Source: Pyrus communis (lineage: Eukaryota; Streptophyta; Magnoliopsida; Rosales; Rosaceae). From it: 64,000 bases of DNA. A program made the translations under genes and the position numbers. Location of the stretch: assembly GCF_963583255.1 (NCBI RefSeq), contig NC_084806.1:26880735-26944734 (forward strand), written 5' to 3'. The stretch's first letter is position 1. The number at the start of each line of letters is the position of its first letter. Of the stretch, positions 24,539-34,938 are shown piece after piece. Below the pieces are notes generated by a model. The model saw nothing but the letters and a program-made list of their open reading frames with translations, was not told where the DNA came from and made no database searches.

Positions 24539-26271
24539 TCTTCCTTTGAATATTTGTAGATTAGTGGGATTAAAGAAGTGAGCTTTTTCTTATTTGGGGA
24601 AAGGGAGAATAAACCCAAAAGTTGTATGAAGTAATTGTGAAACAAAATTTAGTCAATTTCTCCCTCTTCTATATCATGGGATTCCTTACCTTGTTTGAAT
24701 GTTGTGATGGTGTTTACTAAAAATTGGCAAAAATTGGTGTTTTGTTGGATGAATGTTTTAAGGATATGCTCATTGTATGCACACGACATGCACATGGCAT
24801 ACATGATATGCTCACATATTTGAGCCAACCCAAAAAATCAAAGCTGTAACGTCACCACCATAAACAGTATATGAACACCACATGTACATCATATGTACAG
24901 TACCTACACATGATATGCATAGAACTGGAGCAACCTATTGGTATAGTGGATACAATTAAAACATAATTTCTACGTATAGAAGGTTACAATGGCAATTTAA
25001 AAAGTCTTGTTACGTGGAGCAACCACCGCTTAACTGTGCACATGGAAAACATGATATTCCTTGTCATTATTTCATGGACACGCATAACCCTTAACGTCCT
25101 CTAAGCTTTTTCTTAATTTTTTTTTTTTTGCCGAGCCCAACTAGGTTGTGGTCATACTCGCTAAATTTCGGGGTCCAACAACATACATGCATTATAACTA
25201 GTGAACATTCCTGATTCTCATATTAAGTTGTAGCCATGCACACCATATGCACACCATATGCACATTATGAAATTTTTTTTCACAAATTTGTGCAGTTGAA
25301 CACTTGAACCAGAAATTGTTCCATCCCAATTTTGTAGCACGTAAAAAGTGTAGTTTATGCCACAACCCATAGGCCCCAAAATGAAACGTAATCCCTAATT
25401 TAACTTCTAAGTATTAATTCATCTTACAAACAACCCATTTATTCCATAAATCATTGATGTAAAAACTTGGAACTAAACACCCTACCTTACTATGCCTGCC
25501 GAAACTTCAATCGTAAAAAAAAATGGAACTTTCCAGCCAAACAGAAAATATGGTACAAAACTTAGCTCACTCCTCTCAACTATCTCTCGCACCCTTTTGT
25601 TCGAAATCAAAGGCATGAGGTCAACCCAAAACCCAGCTCACTCTTGTCACCTTTCTTTGGACTTCCCTCTCTTTGAAATCTGAGCTCAACCCAGAGCTCA
25701 CAGAGCTCTCTCGACATCTCTCTCTTTCAAATGAGAAAAATGATGTAATGGGTTGATGATTTTTAGTATTTATATGTGGGTATTTTAGTAATTTCGGTTT
25801 TGTACATGGTGTGCATGATCAGTTTGTCCAATTTATATCCCAAGATTAAGAAAAAAAACCTTCTTATGTCTATTTCCCTAATTTCTTTGAGTAGCACTTA
25901 GATGTCTCAATCACTTCAAATTTTACTAATATTATACAAAAATGTTTTACAAAATAAAACTTAAAAAGTACAGTTTGAATCACTCAAAATTAATGCAAAG
26001 TGACACTAGTCCCATGTTTACCCCAAAAAACATAAAGATCACTCACATTAAACAATTTCTATATATATATATACACACGTACACGCACTATATTGCCTAT
26101 GTAGCTAAGGGTTACTTTTCCCGTACCCTTATAAGATGTGAAATCTAATATTGTTTAATTTGGACATGGATCTTTCCTTCGAATCTTTCTTATTAATGTA
26201 CAAAAGTGAAAGCAATATTAATCCTGAGCATCTATCGAAATTGGAAGTAGACAATTAATACGGGATATACA

Positions 26272-27002
26272 TAGGGGTGGTTCGGTATGGGATACCATAC
26301 CAAAACTAGTATCCCGAATTCCAAACCAAAATTTTTTAGGACGGGAATTTGAAGACCAATCCCAAACCAAATTTTCGGGAATCCCAAATTTCGGGAATCC
26401 CGAAATATTTTCGGGATTTTGGGACAAATCGGGAATCCCAAATTGAAATATGAAATTATGAATTGTTCTTCAAATATATAATTCAAGAACACATTCATGA
26501 ACTAGGAATTTCATTTCATTCACACTACCATTTAATTGAACACTGGCATGCCTGACTGTTTTTATCATAGTCAAAATTCAAATTAATTAAACCCTTTTTG
26601 CAATTTGTTGAGAGACAAAAGAATCAAGTCTTCTGAAATCATCAGCCATGGCAGCAACAATAATAAAATCCACATGAATATCAAACAGAACATGAAAAAT
26701 ATGCAAGGTGTAGGGCATTCCAGGTTGCAAAGCATGAATTAGAAACTACTAGCATCAATTATAAAAGAATAATATATATATGTATAAATATATATATATA
26801 ATAATTAACATTATATATTTTCGGTTCGGTATGGGATTCCCGAAATATTGAGAAGCCAATCCCGAATCCCATACCGAAATTTTGGGATCGGTTCGGGATA
26901 GCATCCCGAAAATTTCGGGAATTTCGGTTTGGGAAATTTTTGGTTTGGGATCGGGATTTTTTCGGTTCGGTTCGAGATTTTTGGGAATTTTTTCCACCCC
27001 TA
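26272..27002. mobile_element. hAT-type MITE (731 bp)
   Basis: Begins TAGGGGTGG and ends CCACCCCTA, with perfect 8-bp target duplications GATATACA at 26264-26271 and 27003-27010. The outer parts are inverted arms rich in TTCGGTATGGGAT and TTTCGGGAATCCCGAA-type sequence; the middle (about 26430-26820) is not inverted. An 8-bp duplication with TAGGGGTG-like ends is standard for non-autonomous hAT elements. Open frames inside it are artefacts of the GGGAAT-type repeats. Confidence 0.9.
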
Positions 27003-27072
27003 GATATACATGACCCTATATGTACAATAAACTCATAAAAATAGTAACTGATGGATTAATACAAATGAAGCT

Positions 27073-27450
27073 TGTTGGAAATAAATTCATGCCACATCCG
27101 CGGGAGGTGGTCTTTAGTCGAAATCTCCAATGAATTCTAGTGAGAGGAGAACGAGGTTGATTGGAAGGCGTGATTGAATTCCTAATGGATTGCCTACAGA
27201 TCTTCGGGGATGGAGGTCAAATCACTAGTGTACTTGTAAAGAAGGAGTATGTATGACTTTTCTCAGTTGGAATACATCCTTAACGAATAGCCCATGACGG
27301 GGCACATAGGAGAGAAACATCTTCACATCTACGTGTAGACGCAGAGTGTATGACTGATAGTATTATTAGAATTAGAGAGATAAATACTCAGGTTAGAGTA
27401 TTTATATAGATCTTGAGAGTCCTTATTAGAAGAATAATCCCAACGCTACT
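27073..27450 (-). repeat. Truncated copy of the 52-kb LTR family
   Basis: TGTTGGAAATAAATTCATGC and the following text align with the solo LTR at 52227, including ATCCGCGG, GATTGCCTAC and GAATAGCC landmarks. It stops about 380 bp in and lacks the other LTR end. The strand is given as in the complete copy. Confidence 0.7.
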
Positions 27451-28133
27451 AGAAATTTGACTTTTCCAAAAAAAAATGAGTTTGTTGGCAAAAGTCAAAA
27501 TTTGTTGACAAAGAGTCTTTCTTGATGAATTTTGGTATTTCATTGGCTAATGTTCAACTTTTTCTAACAAACCTTTTCATCTTTCCAAACAAATGTTTTC
27601 ATCGATTCAGGACCTTTAAGCTGATAATAATATTGTTCAGGTAATGATAGGAGCATTTTCATGCGACTTAAATGGCTTGTTCTCGTGCATTTACGTTATG
27701 TTTCTTTAGTTATTTTAGTACTTTAAGCTATTTTCGTGTGTTTGTAGGTCGAAAGGGCTAAAGGAGCAAAAAGATGCATTTTGGAGACTTTTGGAGCACT
27801 TTTGGGCTAAGGACGGATAGCTTATGCTTGAAGCCAAAGTGTTGGACGAAATTGAAGACCTAATTGGAGCCAAAGTGTTGGAACCTTGTTCTCTTTAGTT
27901 TTAGGACATTTAAACCTTTCCTAATCCCAATCATGCCATGCATAACACACATCCATTCTAACACATTGTCATTGCACATGCATTTCCTTCATTAGTTAAC
28001 CCACATGCACTTATCACTTATCATCACCACATATCATATCACTTAATCACTTATCACTTATCATCACCACTTAACCACTTATCATATCATAACCACATAT
28101 CATATCACTTATCACTTATCACTTAACATATCA

Positions 28134-28255
28134 TCCACCTACTTCACCTACAACATCCACTTCACCTACAACATCCACCTACTTCACCTACAACATCCAC
28201 CTACTTCACCTACAACATCCACTTCACCTACAACATCCACCTACTTCACCTACAA
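28134..28255 (+). repeat. Short tandem array in the LTR, just upstream of the TATA box
   Basis: Alternating 19- and 22-bp units of CTTCACCTACAACATCCAC and CCTACTTCACCTACAACATC, about six copies. It is duplicated exactly in the 3' LTR (about 35428-35550). It follows CACTTATCATCACCA-rich sequence and lies about 35 bp before the TATA box, where LTR enhancers often sit. Confidence 0.85.
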
Positions 28256-28287
28256 ATGACATAGCCATATGTTCCCTCCACTACTCC

Positions 28288-28295
28288 TATAAATA
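28288..28295 (+). promoter_or_regulatory. TATA box of the element 1 LTR promoter
   Basis: TATAAATA in CTCCTATAAATACCC, with the same sequence at 35582-35589 in the 3' LTR. Transcription should start about 30 bp downstream, near the CATTCATTCATTCATGG run. Confidence 0.7.
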
Positions 28296-29619
28296 CCCTT
28301 GCATTCATTCATTCATGGACATCTCATTTTCATACACAACACATTACAAACACATTCTCCCTTCCCTAGCCGTGAGCTTCCCATCTCTCCCCTTATAATC
28401 CAAACACCATTTTTCCATTCCACACTTCCATCCCCCAAACCAATTATCCCTAGACCTTATGCTATTGTGCCGCAACAAAGAAGGAGAAAGAAGAGAGGAG
28501 AAGCCTTGGACGTTTTGGCTATTCAAGCTTGGATTGTTGGAGCGTTTCTAGGTGTATTCAATCTTTGTTTTCAATGTTTAATTTATATTCTCTTTGTTTT
28601 GTTGTAAACATGAGGAGCTAAACTTGTTTTAGCTAGGGGAGACTTTGAAACCATGATTATATTTGCAATATGAATTGATTAATTCCAGTTGTGATTTCAT
28701 AAATTGTGAATGCAATTTACTTAACCGTTTGATGGATAACTTATTCTTGTTTGTTGATTAAGGGTGCACACTTAGTTTGCATGCATGAATTTGGGGCTAG
28801 AATATAAGGGAGTTTCACATAATCGTTACAAACTTATATTCACAAATAGTTAAGGTTGTTTTCACAATCATGTTAAGTAAATTCCTAGCATGAGTATCAT
28901 GATGTCATAGTTACAAGTGCTTTGTCAATACTTATGATTTTCATAGAACGTAATGATCTTTGATTGTATCTCTATTATGATGTCATGTAGGGGACTTTTG
29001 AAGAATGCTTTGGGTTGTCGTATGATGTCATCCAATCCAATAACTTAAGGAAAATCTGAGGGTTAATTAGTGATGTCACGGTTAATCTAGGGTGTTGAGG
29101 TTCATGGTTTATCGAAAAGCAACTGGAAATCAATTTGTATGCAAGTGTGTCATGTGTGGAGAAGGACCCTCTAGCTAGCTAATCACCCATCCATATCCCC
29201 AAATTCGTCCAAAGTTTACTTAAGTCTTTTAGTTACTTGTTTTTCTTTTAAATTCGTCAAAAACCTAATCCCCTTTATTTAGTTGTGTCAAATCTGTCCT
29301 AATTGTGAGTTTGAGTGTTTTTGAGTCAAAACCAATTCTATTTTCGTCCAAGTCAAGTCCTAGAGTCTAAATTGAGTCTTTTTTTATTGTTTTGAGTTGT
29401 TTTGAGTCTTTTAAGTTTGTTTTGAGTCATACAAGTTTAGTTAAGAGTCTTTTGATTTTGTTTACGTGTTTTGAAGTATATTTTTACATCTTTGAGTCAG
29501 TTTTCATTAGATTAGCAATCCCTCCTAATCCCCGGCCAAGAACGATCCCTACTTATAACTATACTACAATTGTCAAACGAGGGTTTAATTTGTGCGCGTA
29601 TAAATCTCGCATCAAATTT

Positions 29620-29638
29620 TGGCGCCGTTGCCGGGGAT
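29620..29638 (+). other. Primer-binding site, tRNA-Asp
   Basis: TGGCGCCGTTGCCGGGGAT starts six bases after the LTR. It is the exact complement of the 3' end of plant tRNA-Asp (TCCCCGGCAACGGCGCCA). Confidence 0.92.
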
Positions 29639-29793
29639 TAGCAACTTTGCTAATCCCTTGGTTCTTTTCTTTTTTTTTGGTTTAGTTGTTTTCGTTTTAG
29701 TTTCTAACTTAGTGTTGTTTTCTTTGTTTGTTGTTACTTTTGATATTTGATTTAGTTCTCTTTCTTTGATTTTAGGTACTAGAGAAGTAAGAT

Positions 29794-31128
29794 ATGGATT
29801 TTGCTAGCATTCAAGCTCAATTGGCAAATCTTACTTCTAAATTGTTGCCATATGCCGAAAGGACCACAATGCAGAGTGTCCCTACATTTGGTGCTTCATA
29901 TAGGCAAGGATTTCAAGCCAATCAATGTCCACAATGAGATGGGAGGGATCATTCAAACTCTATATGGTGGGAAGATCAACAAGTTCAACGTGAAGCATAT
30001 TGGCAACCATATGAGGAGTTCTATTCAAGACCTATGCAGCCACCACAACTTCATATGCAATATGCTCAATTAAATTCAAATTCGCCAATAGATTATATTC
30101 AAATTCTTAATGAAATAAATTCTTTGGCGCAGGGGTCACAAAATCAAGCCAAGGAGGCTCAACAAGAAGCATATTGGCAACCATATGAGGAGTTCAATAC
30201 AACACCTATGCAGCCACCACAACCTCCCCCACAACAATTCCAATCAAGTTCAAGTATGTCCATGGATAATGATAAAAATTTTCAATTACTAACCTCTTTG
30301 ACGCAGGACGAACAAAATCAAGACAAGAAGTTGGGTAAATTGGACGAGCAATTTGGGCAGATTATGGAGTTCATGAAACAAATTCAAGAGCAAAGTGAAC
30401 TTTCCAACTCAACTATTGAAAACTCGAAGGAAGATTTTGAAATCCATAATGCTATCACTTTGGGAAGTGCTATGGAGGTTGGAGCTGACCTAAAAATGTC
30501 CAAACATAGCCTAGAAGTGGATGAACAGCTGTTAATTGAGGAGGAGAAAGAAGACATGCACACGGCAAGGGTAGAACAACCCTTGCCGCAGCCCCCTAAG
30601 CCCTCTAAACCACCCACCACCAGTAAGGACGTCCCAATTCCATGTTATTCTGATGTTATTCCACCCAATGTCCCTTTTCCTAGCAGGTTTTTGATTCCTA
30701 ACCAAGAAGAGAGTAAAAAGGACATCGTGGAAGCCTTCCCAAAGGAGCAAAATGCTATTCAAATTCTTGGTGCAACACAGCAAGTTTTAGATGGTGTTGA
30801 ATTCTTCAAAGGACTTTGTACACCAAGAAGAATGATTCAAGAGAAGGTAGTGGCTGGAAAAGATGTAGAAGGCATCAAAGAGGACATATTTGAAACCACA
30901 ATTCCCAAGGAAGTTGGATTTTATGACACAGGACAAGTCATAACTTTCGAAGGGGTGTTTATTCTGGAGTTCATTTTGGAGCACACAGGTAAGCCGCCTC
31001 CCCGAATTTCAATTTTCTTTTATACTAACATGTGGTTAATGATTCAGGCACCCAATCTGGAATTTAAACTATTATCGGATCATTTCAAGTATCACCGCCC
31101 ATTCAAAGATAAATTCCATGCCGTTTGA
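29794..31128 (+). pseudogene. Gag-like ORF of element 1, broken by one in-frame stop
   Basis: From ATG 29794 a frame runs 47 codons to TGA at 29935-29937 and then stays open, in the same frame, to 31128. It is one gag-like gene of about 444 codons with a single nonsense change. The first part has QAQLANLTSKL, then a Gln/Pro-rich stretch where REAYWQPYEEFY and QEAYWQPYEEFN are a tandem duplication. The later part has VPFPSRFLIPNQEE and VEFFKGLCTPRR, which match the region before the protease in Athila-type Gag-Pol. I see no zinc knuckle and no protease motif; the sequence stops and turns into a poly(A) run. The part from ATG 30034 (364 codons) is still open and could be translated by itself. 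Reading-frame integrity apart from one stop fits a recently active parent. Confidence 0.75.
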
Positions 31129-31136
31129 TTTTATTT

Positions 31137-31142
<6 letters not shown>

Positions 31143-31182
<40 letters not shown>
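31143..31182 (+). repeat. Poly(A) tract right after the gag stop
   Basis: About 40 A residues 14 bp after the gag-like stop codon, between it and the end of the antisense ORF. Confidence 0.95.
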
Positions 31183-31184
<2 letters not shown>

Positions 31185-31210
31185 TACTAAACATGGAGAA
31201 AGGTGGAGCT

Positions 31211-31882
31211 TCACAAAGGTTGTTTACGTGAAGCCCCACTACGAGGCGCAGAAGCGGAAGGCGCAGAAGCGGGAGGCATAGAAGCGGGAGGCATCGGAGC
31301 GGAAGCCATCGGAGCGGGAGGCATCGGAGCTAGAGCATTCCAGGCCTTAATACTTGGCCAAGCGCTGGATGACCCAGGAAAAAGGTGCCTCTGGAGATAA
31401 GACGCAAGCCTTTGACGGTCATTGTGAATTCGACCCTCAGATTCTTGCAGCTCATCAAGCTTCCTCTTCATGCCCGTCGAATAGTTGTTGGCAAGTACGT
31501 GCAAACTTCTATTCTCATGCTTAAGCAGTTTGATCTCCTGCTTGAGACTTTCCACCTCTGCCATCAATGATTCCACCTGACGGGAGCGGGCAAGCAGGCG
31601 TTGGCCCATGTTGGACACAGAACTCGCACACTGAACACTAAGTGCAAGGGACTCTTGAACGGCCAACTCATCGGACCGTCCTGACAGTAGCCTACTATCT
31701 TTTGGTGTGAGGAGGTTCCTAGCTACTATTGTAGCTGTTGTGGCGTCCTGCATCACAGAGTCTTCACCTGAAAGAGGACCGTTAGAAGATAAGAAAGAAG
31801 GGCGCCATACGTTACCTTGACACGGCGCGCCCGTATCACTGCTAAGGCTCAATTCCAAGCTAAGGTTCGATGAGTTTGCCAT
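31211..31882 (-). CDS. Antisense coiled-coil ORF of element 1
   Basis: A 223-residue frame runs opposite to the element's own transcript. Residues 1-45 are Ser-rich. About 95-165 is a predicted coiled coil with heptad-like RQVESLMAEVESLKQEIKLL and then KRKLDELQESE. The C-terminus (about 185-215) is a Pro/Ala/Met repeat (APMPPA-type), written on the DNA as GGAAGCGGGAGGCATCGG-like repeats. The start is the first ATG. Between codons about 27 and 43 a 48-nt GTAACG...TTTCAG segment looks like an intron, keeps frame whether spliced or not, and is short for a plant intron. I do not recognise the family beyond antisense ORFs known from plant Ty3/gypsy elements. It may be a structural or nucleic-acid-linked protein of the element, or a captured host piece. 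Whether it is expressed is unknown. Confidence 0.6.
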   Translation of the reverse strand: MANSSNLSLELSLSSDTGAPCQGNVWRPSFLSSNGPLSGEDSVMQDATTATIVARNLLTPKDSRLLSGRSDELAVQESLALSVQCASSVSNMGQRLLARSRQVESLMAEVESLKQEIKLLKHENRSLHVLANNYSTGMKRKLDELQESEGRIHNDRQRLASYLQRHLFPGSSSAWPSIKAWNALAPMPPAPMASAPMPPASMPPASAPSASAPRSGASRKQPL

Positions 31883-31979
31883 TTTTCAAAAGTGTTCAAA
31901 GAGAAGGGATGGAGTTAAATTTCAAAGGGCCGGAGTCAATTTTCAAGAATGGGAAATCTTCAGAGTGTGTTTGTTGTGG

Positions 31980-32335
31980 TGATTGATAGCTCAATAAAAA
32001 AGCCAAGGCGACGCGTCCACCAATTCAAAAAGCCAGAATTTCCGGCGTAATTTAGGCGACGCTTTCTCGGCTTTTCAGAAGGCGCGTTCAACTTTGTCAA
32101 AAGATTTCTTCTTTTCAGACAACACGTGGAGGCCATCATCGCAACTACACATCTTTAGCCGACAAGCGCAAAGTTCGGCGACGCTTTCTCAGCTTTTCAG
32201 AAGACGCGTGCAGCTTTGTCAAAAGGAGCCGCATCTGCACTACCACGTGTCGTTCAGAAATCGAAGGGGCGCCTGCTCAGAAATCGAAGAGGCGTGTTCA
32301 GAGATCGAAGAGGCGCCATTATTTCAAAAAGCCGG
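31980..32335. repeat. Diverged internal repeats upstream of the antisense ORF
   Basis: GGCGACGCTTTCTCGGCTTTTC at about 32055 recurs at about 32177 with a few changes, followed in both by CAGAAG.CGCGT and TTTGTCAAAAG. A short GAAATCGAAGAGGCG unit is then repeated three times (about 32270-32320). It lies where the promoter of the antisense ORF would be. Confidence 0.75.
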
Positions 32336-33274
32336 ATTTGCGGGATCAAAACGTTTGTCGACAAAGGTAAAAAGTACCACCACTTGATATTATCTCTATA
32401 TATGTCGACCTTCGTCTTTTATGGCAGGGCAAACCTGAAGAAAATGCCCAACTCTCCCTCACCTCTGAGGGCGCACTCCCAGCAAAGCCTTTCGAAATAC
32501 TCAATTCTTTCTTCTTCCCCAAAGATGATACCAGATGCATGGAGTACATATGACCCAGGAGGAAGCAGCACAACAAATACATGTGCTTATTCATTCACCG
32601 CTTCTTCAAAAGCAAAGGTATCTCATATCATCAAGGTCAAAAGCAAAAGTATCTCATATCATGCTCTTTCCCTGTCTTTTTCTTTGTCCTTGTTCTTACT
32701 CGCATGGCAAAGTAAAAGAAGCAATCAGCCGGCACTTGGAGTCAGTCTTCCGATCTGGAGCCAACTGCCTGGAATCTATTCCTGATTGCTTACCTAGCGT
32801 TGCTCTCGAGTAGTCATCTTCAACGGTTGATACACTTCCGGAGAAGGGACCACTTCTGCAAAGGGGAGCGAGTAAGGCAAGTGAAAATGATACATTGAAG
32901 CATGTGGAGACAAACATAGGCTGAGTTATCCTCCAACCCTTTTCAATACGAATTGGAAAGATTGAACAAAGAAACAGACCAAAGGAGTAAGCTCAGACCT
33001 TCGGGGGAGACCAAAAGAATCCTGCTGCCCAGTTCAAGAGTAGCACAAAGGAAAATCAACGATGGGAGGAGCCCCTGTGGAATCAACAACATCAAGCCTC
33101 AATGAAATCAACAAGGAGAAGATGGAATTTACATTCCACAACCAGATTTGCGTCTCTAAACTCTTCTCTTTGTTATTTACATTCTGCCATGTTTAGTATG
33201 TTTAAATGCTTTTTGTGTGTTTACTTATGCTTTGTATGATTTTAAGCTTAAAACATTGAGGACAATGTTTGATT

Positions 33275-33288
33275 TAAGTGTGGGGGTA
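33275..33288 (+). other. Internal polypurine-like tract of element 1
   Basis: TTAAGTGTGGGGGTA, nearly identical to the terminal tract at 34924, lies about 1.65 kb before the 3' LTR and follows ACATTGAGGACAATGTTTG. It could serve as a second priming site or mark the old end of the coding region. Confidence 0.5.
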
Positions 33289-34923
33289 ACTAATGTTGTT
33301 AATGCAAATTCGTGGGATTTTATCGCCCATAACTTTAAAGGTTGTTCCTTACTGTTTTAAGGTGTTTTTAAGATGTTTTAGAGTGTTTTAGTATGTTTTG
33401 TTTTTATAAATCCGAAAATCACATAAAAATTTGAAAAACATGTTTTGAAAAACCTAAAAAGAGTGTTTTGAGTCGTTTTTGTGTGTTTGTGTCTTAGGGT
33501 ACCTTCCAACACAATGATGAGGATTTGGTTTGTAATTGCATGACTGTTAAAGAGAATTATAAACATGGATGAAAGTTTGATTTACTCTTGGTATATGTTT
33601 GGTTATGGTTATAATGTATGACTTCACATGCAATCATAAAAGAAAAATTCGTTTTTGTAACATGCTTGAAGGAAGGAACTCAAACAAACGCTACAACCCT
33701 GTGAGACTCGAGCCATTACTTTCTTTGGAGAGTTATTTTCTGTGATTCTTTGTTTTCTAAAGTTGTTGCATGATCTCATTATTCCTTGCTTGGTTGCTAC
33801 TTAGAATGCAATTGTATCATGATAGAACTAAATGCTAGAACTTATATCCGTTTCATTCAAAGCATGATATTGATTGCATAACATATATCAAGATGAAGTT
33901 GTGTAGTTGCCACCATAGCCAAATAGCCTTACTTCCCATATTTCGTATATATTGTAAGTCTTAACCCCGTTGAGCCTCGTTTAACCTATTTTCTTTGCTA
34001 ACCACATCAACCCTTACCTAGCCTAGATTAGGACCATCCGTACCCTTGTTCTTAAAAGATAGTGAGCATGACTTAAATGAATTCCTTTTGAGTACATTAT
34101 GAAAGAAAATGAGTGTGGGGGAGAGAATGTTTTGTTCTTAAGCGTTTATGTATGTTTTGAGAAAAAGAAAAAAAAAAAAAAAAAAAAAAAATTGTGAAAA
34201 ATATATGTAAAAGAAAAACAGAAAAGAAAAGAAAGAAAGGAAAAAGAACTTGTTCCCCCTTGATCAAAAGTTGAGTTTTCATTCAAAAGTGATTTCTACG
34301 TTAATTCAAATGCTTTGCTCGCTATTTCTTTGAGAACCTTTGTTTTCCATATACCTTCTTTAGCCAAACACCTTTAGCCCCGTTACACCCCTTTGACTTC
34401 TATCTTGATCGTTATGTGTTTAATAATGTGGAGTTTGGAATTGATATGAGCTTATGGAATCACTGGTTCTCATTCTAAGTAGTAGCATTCCATTCATGAG
34501 ATCATATTCATGTCGTTATCGTAAATTCAGAAAATGCTTTCCTTGTTATAACATATGTGAGTGTTCGTCTACATGTTTACATCAATCTTCTCACATATAA
34601 CTAGTGTAGGGTGTGTAGTCAGAAAATCTATGTGAAAATAGAGTGCATTCTAGTAAGGAATTGAGGGAATTCTCTAAGGCATGTTACTACATTCAAAACA
34701 TGGTTTTAAATGCTTAATTGTGAACTAGTATGTGGTGACTATGAGTAAGAATGTACTTAAGTGTAAAAATGGCTAAAATCTGTGGGAATAATGATTTTTA
34801 ACTTGTCATGTGCTTTGGAAATCCCTGAGACGTTTGTTGGAAGGTTTAGGTTGTGTTTTACTTGTTCGTTTTGTTTTGTTTCTGGTTTCTTTTGTTTTGT
34901 TTTGCTTGAGGACTAGCAAAGAT

Positions 34924-34938
34924 AAGTGTGGGGGTATT
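34924..34938 (+). other. Polypurine tract of element 1
   Basis: AAGTGTGGGGGTATT directly precedes the 3' LTR start TGATAGG. Confidence 0.8.

Larger units (their letters stand above)
22389..25878. mobile_element. Mutator-like element, 3.5 kb
   Basis: The ends are inverted copies: GGGAAATAGACA with TTCTTAATCTTGGGA and AAATTGGA at the left, and the same order on the minus strand at the right (about 25800-25878). Perfect 9-bp direct repeats TAATTTCTT lie at 22380-22388 and 25879-25887. I recognise no MULE transposase inside, so it is non-autonomous. It has swallowed retrotransposon sequence: a gag zinc-knuckle remnant and an LTR-like block. Confidence 0.85.
27645..29614 (+). repeat. 5' LTR of element 1 (1970 bp)
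   Basis: It starts TGATAGGAGCATTTTC and ends AATCTCGCATCA. By eye it matches the 3' LTR throughout except for one T (GTTGATTAAGG here, GTTGATTTAAGG there). It contains a 22-bp-type array of ACCTACTTCACCTACAACATCC (about 28134-28255), and the same open frames recur in both LTRs. Confidence 0.95.

Noticed and set aside
28134..28255. CRISPR-like array of short repeats
   Set aside because: Units are directly adjacent without unique spacers, and the DNA is plant LTR sequence.
28299..28607. A 102-codon open frame, repeated exactly at 35593-35901
   Set aside because: Both lie at the same place in the two LTRs of element 1; the repetition comes from the LTR pair, and no protein family is recognisable.
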